DNA of 64,000 bases from Prinia subflava (lineage: Eukaryota > Chordata > Aves > Passeriformes > Cisticolidae). The first letter of the stretch is position 1, and every line of letters starts with the position of its first letter. The notes beneath the pieces are model-generated. The model saw nothing but the letters and a program-made list of their open reading frames with translations, searched no databases and was not told the DNA's origin. This document shows, piece by piece, positions 32,332 through 43,639 of this stretch. Made by a program: the position numbers and the translations under genes. The stretch covers positions 1 to 64,000 of the forward strand of contig NW_026961091.1 in assembly GCF_021018805.1 (NCBI RefSeq). Reading direction: 5' to 3'.

Positions 32332-35096
32332 TTGGTTTCCAGGGCTTGCTTTCTGGAGTTGATCAAAACACAAGTCTTGTTAGTTGCTTGTGTTGCCAAC
32401 CAGCAGAGAAGCTGCTGCAGACACTTTCATGCCTTATCCTTTACTTGCTTACACTCTGTACCAGTTAGTGTTTCCCATGTCTATAGAGCAAGACCAAAGC
32501 TGGTATTGCCTAATTTGGTAGAGTTCCATGTAAGAGCTATGTAACATAAAGATTTGCTTTTCAGAGTGAACAGTGATCTCTGCTTTTGGTTTCCATGGCT
32601 TGCTTCTGGAGTTGATGAAAACACAAGTCATGTTAGTTGTTTGTGCTGCCAACCAGCAGAGAAGCTGCTGCAGACCCTCTCTTGCCTTATCCATTACTGG
32701 CTTTTACGCTGCACCGGTTGGTGTCTTTCATGTCCATAGGAGGAGAACTAAAGCTGTTACTGCCTAATTTACTAAGTTTCTGTGATAGAGCTATGTAACA
32801 TAAAGATTTGCTTTACAGAGTGAACTGTGATCTCTGCTTTTGGTTTCTATGGTTTGCTTTCTGGAGTTGATCAAAACACAAGTCTTGTTAGTTGCTTGTG
32901 TTGCCAACCACCAGAGAAGCTGCTGCAGACACTTTCATGCCTTATGCTTTCTTTGCTTACACTCTGTACCAGTTAGTGTTTCCCATGTCTATAGAGCAAG
33001 ACCAAAGCTGGTATTGCCTAATTTGATAGAGTTCCATGTAAGAGCTATGTAACATAAAGATTTGCTTTACAGAATGAACTGTGATCTCTGCTTTTGGTTT
33101 CCATGGCTTGCTTTCTGGAGTTGATGAAAACACAAGTCATGTTAGTTGTTTGTGCTGCCAACCAGCAGAGAAGCTGCTGCAGACCCTCTCTTGCCTTATC
33201 CATTTCTGGCTTTTACGCTGCACCGGTTGGTGTCTTTCATGTCCATAGAAGGAGAACTAAAGCTGTTACTGCCTAATTTACTAAGTTTCTGTGATAGAGC
33301 TATGTAACATACAGATTTGCTTTACAGAGTGAACAGTGATCTCTGCTTTTGGTTTCTATGGTTTGCTTTCTGGAGTTGATCAACACACAAGTCTTGTCTG
33401 TTGTTTGTGTTCTCAAGAAATAGAGAAGCTGCTGAAGGCGCTTTCCTGCCTTTTGCAGTACCGGTTTACACTTTGCACATGTATGTGTTTTGCTTGTCAC
33501 CAGACCACTAATAAAGGTGGGTACTTCCTAATTTGCTTGATTTCCATGAAAGAGCCATGTAACAGAAACCTTTCCTTTGACACTCCACCGGTTGATGTTT
33601 CTCATGTCTATAGAGCAAGACCAAAGCTGTTACTGCTTAATTTGCTAAGTTTCCATGAAAGAGCACTGTAACATAAAGCTTTGCTTTTCCGAGTGAACAG
33701 TGGTTTCTGCTTTTGGTTTCCATGGCTTGCTTTCTGGAGTTGATGAAAACACAAGTCATGTTAGTTGTTTGTGCTGCCAACCAGCAGAGAAGCTGCTGCA
33801 GACCCTCTCTTGCTTTATCCATTACTGGCTTTTACGCTGCACCGGTTGGTGTCTTTCATGTCCATAGAAGGAGAACTAAAGCTGTTACTGCCTAATTTAC
33901 TAAGTTTCTGTGATAGAGCTATGTAACATACAGATTTGCTTTACAGAATGAACAGTGATCTCTGCTTTTGGTTTCTATAGTTTGCTTTCTGGAGTTGATC
34001 AAACACAAGTCTTGTTAGTTGCTTGTGTTGCCAACCACCAGAGAAGCTGCTGCAGACACTTTCATGCCTTATGCTTTCTTTGCTTACACTCTGTACCAGT
34101 TAGTGTTTCCCATGTCTATAGAGCAAGACCAAAGCTGGTATTGCCTAATTTGGTAGAGTTCCATGTAAGAGCTATGTAACATAAAGATTTGCTTTTCAGA
34201 GTGAACAGTGATCTCTGCTTTTGGTTTCCATGGCTTGCTTTCTGGAGTTGATGAAAACACAAGTCATGTTAGTTGTTTGTGCTGCCAACCAGCAGAGAGA
34301 AGCTGCTGCAGACCCTCTCTTGCCTTATCCATTTCTGGCTTTTACGCTGCACCTTTGGTGTCTTTCATGTCCATAGAAGGAGAACTAAAGCTGTTACTGC
34401 CTAATTTACTAAGTTTCTGTGATAGAGCTATGAAACATAAAGATTTGCTTTACAGAGTGAACAGTGATCTCTGCTTTTGGTTTCTATGGTTTGCTTTCTG
34501 GAGTTGATCAAAACACAAGTCTTGGCTGTTGTTTGTGTTCCCAAGAAATAGAGAAGCTGCTGAAGGCCCTTTCCTGCCTTTTGCAGTACCGGTTTACACT
34601 TTGCACATGTATGTGTTTTGCTTGTCACCAGACCACGAATAAAGGTGGGTACTTCCTAATTTGCTTGATTTCCATGAAAGAGCCATGTAACAGAAACCTT
34701 TCCTTTGACACTCCACCGGTTGATGTTTCTCATGTCTATAGAGCAAGACCAAAGCTGTTACTGCCTAATTTGCAAAGTTTCCATGAAAGAGCACTGTAAC
34801 ATAAAGCTTTGCTTTTCCGAGTGAACAGTGGTTTCTGCTTTTGGTTTCCATGGCTTGCTTTCTGGAGTTGATGAAAACACAAGTCATGTTAGTTGTTTGT
34901 GCTGCCAACCAGCAGAGAGAGCTGCTGCAGACCCTCTCTTGCTTTATCCATTACTGGCTTTTACGCTGCACCGGTTGGTGTCTTTCATGTCCATAGAAGG
35001 AGAACTAAAGCTGTTACTGCCTAATTTACTAAGTTTCTCTGATAGAGCTATGTAACATACAGATTTGCTTTACAGAGTGAACAGTGATCTCTGCTT
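32332..35096 (+). repeat. A'-B, A-B-C-B, A-B'-C-B with scattered indels
   Basis: Monomers at 32332 A', 32586 B (one T missing, 'cttgcttctgg'), 32840 A, 33094 B, 33349 C ('gatcaacacac'), 33713 B, 33968 A (one A missing, 'gatcaaacac'), 34221 B' (two extra bases, 'cagcagagagaag'; also 'ctatgaaac' for 'ctatgtaac'), 34477 C and 34841 B (one extra base, 'cagagagagctg'; 'gtttctctgatag'). It corresponds to 9524-13414 minus one 1127-bp module. Confidence 0.9.
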
Positions 35097-36985
35097 TTGG
35101 TTTCTATAGTTTGCTTTCTGGAGTTGATCAAAACACAAGTCTTGTTAGTTGCTTGTGTTGCCAACCACCAGAGAAGCTGCTGCAGACACTTTCATGCCTT
35201 ATGCTTTACTTGCTTACACTCTGTACCAGTTAGTGTTTCCCATGTCTATAGAGCAAGAGCAAAGCTGGTATTGCCTAATTTGGTAGAGTTCCATGTAAGA
35301 GCAATGTAACATAAAGATTTGCTTTACAGAGTGATACTGTGATCTCTGCTTTTGGTTTCCAGGGGCTTGCTTTCTGGAGTTGATCAAAACACAAGTCTTG
35401 TTAGTTGCTTGTGTTGCCAACCAGCAGAGAAGCTGCTGCAGACACTTTCATGCCTTATGCTTCTTCTTATAGTCATTTACACACTCTGTACCAGTTAGTG
35501 TTTCCCATGTCTATAGAGCAAGACCAAAGCTGGTATTGCCTAATTTGGTAGAGTTCCATGTAAGAGCTATGTAACATAAAGATTTGCTTTTCAGAGGTGA
35601 ACAGTGATCTCTGCTTTTGGTTTCCATGGCTTGCTTTCTGGAGTTGATGAAAACACAAGTCATGTTAGTTGTTTGTGCTGCCAACCAGCAGAGAAGCTGC
35701 TGCAGACCCTCTCTTGCCTTATCCATTACTGGCTTTTACGCTGCACCGGTTGGTGTCTTTCATGTCCATAGGAGGAGAACTAAAGCTGTTACTGCCCTAA
35801 TTTACTAAGTTTCTGTGATAGAGCTATGTAACATAAAGATTTGCTTTACAGAGTGAACAGTGATCTCTGCTTTTGGTTTCTATGGTTTGCTTTCTGGAGT
35901 TGATCAAAACACAAGTCTTGTTAGTTGCTTGTGTTGCCAACCACCAGAGAAGCTGCTGCAGACACTTTCATGCCTTATGCTTTCTTTGCTTACACTCTGT
36001 ACCAGTTAGTGTTTCCATGTCTATAGAGCAAGACCAAAGCTGGTATTGCCTAATTTGGTAGAGTCCATGTAAGAGCTATGTAACATAAAGATTTGCTTTA
36101 CAGAGTGAACAGTGATCTCTGCTTTTGGTTTCTATAGTTTGCTTTCTGGAGTTGATCAAAACACAAGTCTTGTTAGTTGCTTGTGTTGCCAACCACCAGA
36201 GAAGCTGCTGCAGACACTTTCATGCCTTATGCTTTCTTTGCTTACAGTCTGTACCAGTTAGTGTTTCCCATGTCTATAGAGCAAGACCAAAGCTGGTATT
36301 GCCTAATTTGGTAGAGTTCCATGTAAGAGCTATGTAACATAAAGATTTGCTTTACAGAGTGAACAGTTGGTTTCTATGGTTTGCTTTCTGGAGTTGATCA
36401 AAACACAAGTCTTGGCTGTTGTTTGTGTTCCCAAGAAATAGAGAAGCTGCTGAAGGCGCTTTCCTGCCTTTTGCAGTACCGGTTTACACTTTGCACATGT
36501 ATGTGTTTTGCTTGTCACCAGACCACGAATAAAGGTGGGTACTTCCTAATTTGCTTGATTTCCATGAAAGAGCCATGTAACAGAAACCTTTCCTTTGACA
36601 CTCCACCGGTTGATGTTTCTCATGTCTATAGAGCAAGACCAAAGCTGTTACTGCTTAATTTGCTAAGTTTCCATGAAAGAGCACTGTAACATAAAGCTTT
36701 GCTTTTCCGAGTGAACAGTGGTTTCTGCTTTTGGTTTCCATGGCTTGCTTTCTGGAGTTGATGAAAACACAAGTCATGTTAGTTGTTTGTGCTGCCAACC
36801 AGCAGAGAAGCTGCTGCAGACCCTCTCTTGCTTTATCCATTACTGGCTTTTACGCTGCACCGGTTGGTGTCTTTCATGTCCATAGAAGGAGAACTAAAGC
36901 TGTTACTGCCTAATTTACTAAGTTTCTGTGATAGAGCTATGTAACATACAGATTTGCTTTACAGAGTGAACAGTGATCTCTGCTT
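35097..36985 (+). repeat. A-A'-B then A-A-C-B, the most irregular stretch of the array
   Basis: Monomers at 35097 A ('gagtgatactg', extra base), 35352 A' ('ccaggggc'; a net 9-bp insertion around 35461-35484), 35617 B (extra C, 'tgccctaat'), 35873 A ('tttccatgtc' and 'gagtccatg', each one base short), 36125 A ('cttacagtctg', then a 12-bp deletion ending at 36367), 36367 C and 36731 B. The duplicate at 13415-15304 has none of these changes. Confidence 0.9.
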
Positions 36986-39494
36986 TTGGTTTCTATAGTT
37001 TGCTTTCTGGAGTTGATCAAAACACAAGTCTTGTTAGTTGCTTGTGTTGCCAACCAGCAGAGAAGCTGCTGCAGACACTTTCATGCCTTATGCTTTCTTT
37101 GCTTACACTCTGTACCAGTTAGTGTTTCCCATGTCTATAGAGCAAGACCAAAGCTGGTATTGCCTAATTTGATAGAGTTCCATGTAAGAGCTATGTAACA
37201 TAAAGATTTGCTTTTCAGAGTGAACAGTGATCTCTGCTTTTGGTTTCCATGGCTTGCTTTCTGGAGTTGATGAAAACACAAGTCATGTTAGTTGTTTGTG
37301 CTGCCAACCAGCAGAGAAGCTGCTGCAGACCCTCTCTTGCCTTATCCATTTCTGGCTTTTACGCTGCACCTTTGGTGTCTTTCATGTCCATAGAAGGAGA
37401 ACTAAAGCTGTTACTGCCTAATTTACTAAGTTTCTGTGATAGAGCTATGTAACATAAAGATTTGCTTTACAGAGTGAACAGTGATCTCTGCTTTTGGTTT
37501 CTATGGTTTGCTTTCTGGAGTTGATCAAAACACAAGTCTTGGCTGTTGTTTGTGTTCCCAAGAAATAGAGAAGCTGCTGAAGGCCCTTTCCTGCCTTTTG
37601 CAGTACCGGTTTACACTTTGCACATGTATGTGTTTTGCTTGTCACCAGACCACGAATAAAGGTGGGTACTTCCTAATTTGCTTGATTTCCATGAAAGAGC
37701 CATGTAACAGAAACCTTTCCTTTGACACTCCACCGGTTGATGTTTCTCATGTCTATAGAGCAAGACCAAAGCTGTTACTGCCTAATTTGCAAATTTTCCA
37801 TGAAAGAGCACTGTAACATAAAGCTTTGCTTTTCCGAGTGAACAGTGGTTTCTGCTTTTGGTTTCCATGGCTTGCTTTCTGGAGTTGATGAAAACACAAG
37901 TCATGTTAGTTGTTTGTGCTGCCAACCAGCAGAGAAGCTGCTGCAGACCCTCTCTTGCTTTATCCATTACTGGCTTTTACGCTGCACCGGTTGGTGTCTT
38001 TCATGTCCATAGAAGGAGAACTAAAGCTGTTACTGCCTAATTTACTAAGTTTCTGTGCTAGAGCTATGTAACATACAGATTTGCTTTACAGAGTGAACAG
38101 TGATCTCTGCTTTTGGTTTCTATGGTTTGCTTTCTGGAGTTGATCAAAACACAAGTCTTGTTAGTTGCTTGTGTTGCCAACCACCAGAGAAGCTGCTGCA
38201 GACACTTTCATGCCTTATGCTTTCTTTGCTTACACTCTGTACCAGTTAGTGTTTCCCATGTCTATAGAGCAAGAGCAAAGCTGGTATTGCCTAATTTGGT
38301 AGAGTTCCATGTAAGAGCAATGTAACATAAAGATTTGCTTTACAGAGTGAACTGTGATCTCTGCTTTTGGTTTCCAGGGCTTGCTTTCTGGAGTTGATCA
38401 AAACACAAGTCTTGTTAGTTGCTTGTGTTGCCAACCAGCAGAGAAGCTGCTGCAGACACTTTCATGCCTTATGCTTTCTTTGCTTACACTCTGTACCAGT
38501 TAGTGTTTCCCATGTCTATAGAGCAAGACCAAAGCTGGTATTGCCTAATTTGGTAGAGTTCCATGTAAGAGCTATGTAACATAAAGATTTGCTTTTCAGA
38601 GTGAACAGTGATCTCTGCTTTTGGTTTCCATGGCTTGCTTTCTGGAGTTGATGAAAACACAAGTCATGTTAGTTGTTTGTGCTGCCAACCAGCAGAGAAG
38701 CTGCTGCAGACCCTCTCTTGCCTTATCCATTACTGGCTTTTACGCTGCACCGGTTGGTGTCTTTCATGTCCATAGAAGGAGAACTAAAGCTGTTACTGCC
38801 TAATTTACTAAGTTTCTGTGATAGAGCTATGTAACATAAAGATTTGCTTTACAGAGTGAACAGTGATCTCTGCTTTTGGTTTCTATGGTTTGCTTTCTGG
38901 AGTTGATCAAAACACAAGTCTTGTCTGTTGTTTGTGTTCTCAAGAAATAGAGAAGCTGCTGAAGGCGCTTTCCTGCCTTTTGCAGTACCGGTTTACACTT
39001 TGCACATGTATGTGTTTTGCTTGTCACCAGACCACGAATAAAGGTGGGTACTTCCTAATTTGCTTGATTTCCATGAAAGAGCCATGTAACAGAAACCTTT
39101 CCTTTGACACTCCACCGGTTGATGTTTCTCATGTCTATAGAGCAAGACCAAAGCTGTTACTGCCTAATTTGCAAAGTTTCCATGAAAGAGCACTGTAACA
39201 TAAAGCTTTGCTTTTCCGAGTGAACAGTGGTTTCTGCTTTTGGTTTCCATGGCTTGCTTTCTGGAGTTGATGAAAACACAAGTCATGTTAGTTGTTTGTG
39301 CTGCCAACCAGCAGAGAAGCTGCTGCAGACACTCTCTTGCTTTATCCATTACTGGCTTTTACGCTGCACCGGTTGGTGTCTTTCATGTCCATAGAAGGAG
39401 AACTAAAGCTGTTACTGCCTAATTTACTAAGTTTCTGTGCTAGAGCTATGTAACATACAGATTTGCTTTACAGAGTGAACAGTGATCTCTGCTT
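36986..39494 (+). repeat. A-B'-C-B then A-A'-B-C-B
   Basis: Monomers at 36986 A, 37240 B', 37494 C ('caaattttcc'), 37858 B ('ctgtgctagag'), 38113 A, 38367 A', 38621 B, 38876 C ('cttgtctg') and 39240 B. It matches 15305-17813 at a constant offset of 21681 bp with no indels. Confidence 0.92.
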
Positions 39495-42400
39495 TTGGTT
39501 TCTATAGTTTGCTTTCTGGAGTTGATCAAAACACAAGTCTTGTTAGTTGCTTGTGTTGCCAACCAGCAGAGAAGCTGCTGCAGACACTTTCATGCCTTAT
39601 GCTTTACTTGCTTACACTCTGTACCAGTTAGTGTTTCCCATGTCTATAGAGCAAGACCAAAGCTGGTATTGCCTAATTTGGTAGAGTTCCATGTAAGAGC
39701 TATGTAACATAAAGATTTGCTTTTCAGAGTGAACAGTGATCTCTGCTTTTGGTTTCCATGGCTTGCTTTCTGGAGTTGATGAAAACACAAGTCATGTTAG
39801 TTGTTTGTGCTGCCAACCAGCAGAGAAGCTGCTGCAGACCCTCTCTTGCCTTATCCATTTCTGGCTTTTACGCTGCACCTTTGGTGTCTTTCATGTCCAT
39901 AGAAGGAGAACTAAAGCTGTTACTGCCTAATTTACTAAGTTTCTGTGATAGAGCTATGTAACATAAAGATTTGCTTTACAGAGTGAACAGTGATCTCTGC
40001 TTTTGGTTTCTATGGTTTGCTTTCTGGAGTTGATCAAAACACAAGTCTTGGCTGTTGTTTGTGTTCCCAAGAAATAGAGAAGCTGCTGAAGGCGCTTTCC
40101 TGCCTTTTGCAGTACCGGTTTACACTTTGCACATGTATGTGTTTTGCTTGTCACCAGACCACGAATAAAGGTGGGTACTTCCTAATTTGCTTGATTTCCA
40201 TGAAAGAGCCATGTAACAGAAACCTTTCCTTTGACACTCCACCGGTTGATGTTTCTCATGTCTATAGAGCAAGACCAAAGCTGTTACTGCTTAATTTGCA
40301 AAGTTTCCATGAAAGAGCACTGTAACATAAAGCTTTGCTTTTCCGAGTGAACAGTGGTTTCTGCTTTTGGTTTCCATGGCTTGCTTTCTGGAGTTGATGA
40401 AAACACAAGTCATGTTAGTTGTTTGTGCTGCCAACCAGCAGAGAAGCTGCTGCAGACACTCTCTTGCTTTATCCATTACTGGCTTTTACGCTGCACCGGT
40501 TGGTGTCTTTCATGTCCATAGAAGGAGAACTAAAGCTGTTACTGCCTAATTTACTAAGTTTCTGTGATAGAGCTATGTAACATACAGATTTGCTTTACAG
40601 AGTGAACAGTGATCTCTGCTTTTGGTTTCTATAGTTTGCTTTCTGGAGTTGATCAAAACACAAGTCTTGTTAGTTGCTTGTGTTGCCAACCACCAGAGAA
40701 GCTGCTGCAGACACTTTCATGCCTTATGCTTTCTTTGCTTACACTCTGTACCAGTTAGTGTTTCCCATGTCTATAGAGCAAGAGCAAAGCTGGTATTGCC
40801 TAATTTGGTAGAGTTCCATGTAAGAGCAATGTAACATAAAGATTTGCTTTACAGAGTGAACTGTGATCTCTGCTTTTGGTTTCCAGGGCTTGCTTTCTGG
40901 AGTTGATCAAAACACAAGTCTTGTTAGTTGCTTGTGTTGCCAACCAGCAGAGAAGCTGCTGCAGACACTTTCATGCCTTATCCTTTACTTGCTTACACTC
41001 TGTACCAGTTAGTGTTTCCCATGTCTATAGAGCAAGACCAAAGCTGGTATTGCCTAATTTGGTAGAGTTCCATGTAAGAGCTATGTAACATAAAGATTTG
41101 CTTTTCAGAGTGAACAGTGATCTCTGCTTTTGGTTTCCATGGCTTGCTTTCTGGAGTTGATGAAAACACAAGTCATGTTAGTTGTTTGTGCTGCCAACCA
41201 GCAGAGAAGCTGCTGCAGACCCTCTCTTGCCTTATCCATTACTGGCTTTTACGCTGCACCGGTTGGTGTCTTTCATGTCCATAGGAGGAGAACTAAAGCT
41301 GTTACTGCCTAATTTACTAAGTTTCTGTGATAGAGCTATGTAACATAAAGATTTGCTTTACAGAGTGAACTGTGATCTCTGCTTTTGGTTTCTATGGTTT
41401 GCTTTCTGGAGTTGATCAAAACACAAGTCTTGTTAGTTGCTTGTGTTGCCAACCACCAGAGAAGCTGCTGCAGACACTTTCATGCCTTATGCTTTCTTTG
41501 CTTACACTCTGTACCAGTTAGTGTTTCCCATGTCTATAGAGCAAGACCAAAGCTGGTATTGCCTAATTTGATAGAGTTCCATGTAAGAGCTATGTAACAT
41601 AAAGATTTGCTTTACAGAATGAACTGTGATCTCTGCTTTTGGTTTCCATGGCTTGCTTTCTGGAGTTGATGAAAACACAAGTCATGTTAGTTGTTTGTGC
41701 TGCCAACCAGCAGAGAAGCTGCTGCAGACCCTCTCTTGCCTTATCCATTTCTGGCTTTTACGCTGCACCGGTTGGTGTCTTTCATGTCCATAGAAGGAGA
41801 ACTAAAGCTGTTACTGCCTAATTTACTAAGTTTCTGTGATAGAGCTATGTAACATACAGATTTGCTTTACAGAGTGAACAGTGATCTCTGCTTTTGGTTT
41901 CTATGGTTTGCTTTCTGGAGTTGATCAACACACAAGTCTTGTCTGTTGTTTGTGTTCTCAAGAAATAGAGAAGCTGCTGAAGGCGCTTTCCTGCCTTTTG
42001 CAGTACCGGTTTACACTTTGCACATGTATGTGTTTTGCTTGTCACCAGACCACTAATAAAGGTGGGTACTTCCTAATTTGCTTGATTTCCATGAAAGAGC
42101 CATGTAACAGAAACCTTTCCTTTGACACTCCACCGGTTGATGTTTCTCATGTCTATAGAGCAAGACCAAAGCTGTTACTGCTTAATTTGCTAAGTTTCCA
42201 TGAAAGAGCACTGTAACATAAAGCTTTGCTTTTCCGAGTGAACAGTGGTTTCTGCTTTTGGTTTCCATGGCTTGCTTTCTGGAGTTGATGAAAACACAAG
42301 TCATGTTAGTTGTTTGTGCTGCCAACCAGCAGAGAAGCTGCTGCAGACCCTCTCTTGCTTTATCCATTACTGGCTTTTACGCTGCACCGGTTGGTGTCTT

Positions 42401-43639
42401 TCATGTCCATAGAAGGAGAACTAAAGCTGTTACTGCCTAATTTACTAAGTTTCTGTGATAGAGCTATGTAACATACAGATTTGCTTTACAGAATGAACAG
42501 TGATCTCTGCTTTTGGTTTCTATAGTTTGCTTTCTGGAGTTGATCAAAACACAAGTCTTGTTAGTTGCTTGTGTTGCCAACCACCAGAGAAGCTGCTGCA
42601 GACACTTTCATGCCTTATGCTTTCTTTGCTTACACTCTGTACCAGTTAGTGTTTCCCATGTCTATAGAGCAAGACCAAAGCTGGTATTGCCTAATTTGGT
42701 AGAGTTCCATGTAAGAGCTATGTAACATAAAGATTTGCTTTTCAGAGTGAACAGTGATCTCTGCTTTTGGTTTCCATGGCTTGCTTTCTGGAGTTGATGA
42801 AAACACAAGTCATGTTAGTTGTTTGTGCTGCCAACCAGCAGAGAAGCTGCTGCAGACCCTCTCTTGCCTTATCCATTTCTGGCTTTTACGCTGCACCTTT
42901 GGTGTCTTTCATGTCCATAGAAGGAGAACTAAAGCTGTTACTGCCTAATTTACTAAGTTTCTGTGATAGAGCTATGTAACATAAAGATTTGCTTTACAGA
43001 GTGAACAGTGATCTCTGCTTTTGGTTTCTATGGTTTGCTTTCTGGAGTTGATCAAAACACAAGTCTTGGCTGTTGTTTGTGTTCCCAAGAAATAGAGAAG
43101 CTGCTGAAGGCCCTTTCCTGCCTTTTGCAGTACCGGTTTACACTTTGCACATGTATGTGTTTTGCTTGTCACCAGACCACGAATAAAGGTGGGTACTTCC
43201 TAATTTGCTTGATTTCCATGAAAGAGCCATGTAACAGAAACCTTTCCTTTGACACTCCACCGGTTGATGTTTCTCATGTCTATAGAGCAAGACCAAAGCT
43301 GTTACTGCCTAATTTGCAAAGTTTCCATGAAAGAGCACTGTAACATAAAGCTTTGCTTTTCCGAGTGAACAGTGGTTTCTGCTTTTGGTTTCCATGGCTT
43401 GCTTTCTGGAGTTGATGAAAACACAAGTCATGTTAGTTGTTTGTGCTGCCAACCAGCAGAGAAGCTGCTGCAGACCCTCTCTTGCTTTATCCATTACTGG
43501 CTTTTACGCTGCACCGGTTGGTGTCTTTCATGTCCATAGAAGGAGAACTAAAGCTGTTACTGCCTAATTTACTAAGTTTCTGTGATAGAGCTATGTAACA
43601 TACAGATTTGCTTTACAGAGTGAACAGTGATCTCTGCTT
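39495..43639 (+). repeat. A-B'-C-B, A-A'-B, A-B-C-B, A-B'-C-B
   Basis: Monomers at 39495 A, 39749 B', 40003 C, 40367 B, 40622 A, 40876 A', 41130 B, 41385 A, 41639 B, 41894 C ('gatcaacacac'), 42258 B, 42513 A, 42767 B', 43021 C ('aaggccctt') and 43385 B. It matches 17814-21957 at offset 21681-21682. Differences seen are 'gatgaaaac' at 41639 where 19958 has 'gatcaaaac', and the normal 'caccggttgg' in the B at 42258. Confidence 0.92.

Noticed and set aside
35461..35484. Unique insertion 'cttcttatagtcatttac' as a foreign element
   Set aside because: It is a net gain of only 9 bp within the most error-prone stretch of the window. It looks like a scrambled version of the normal 'gctttctttgcttacac' and is better explained as read error.
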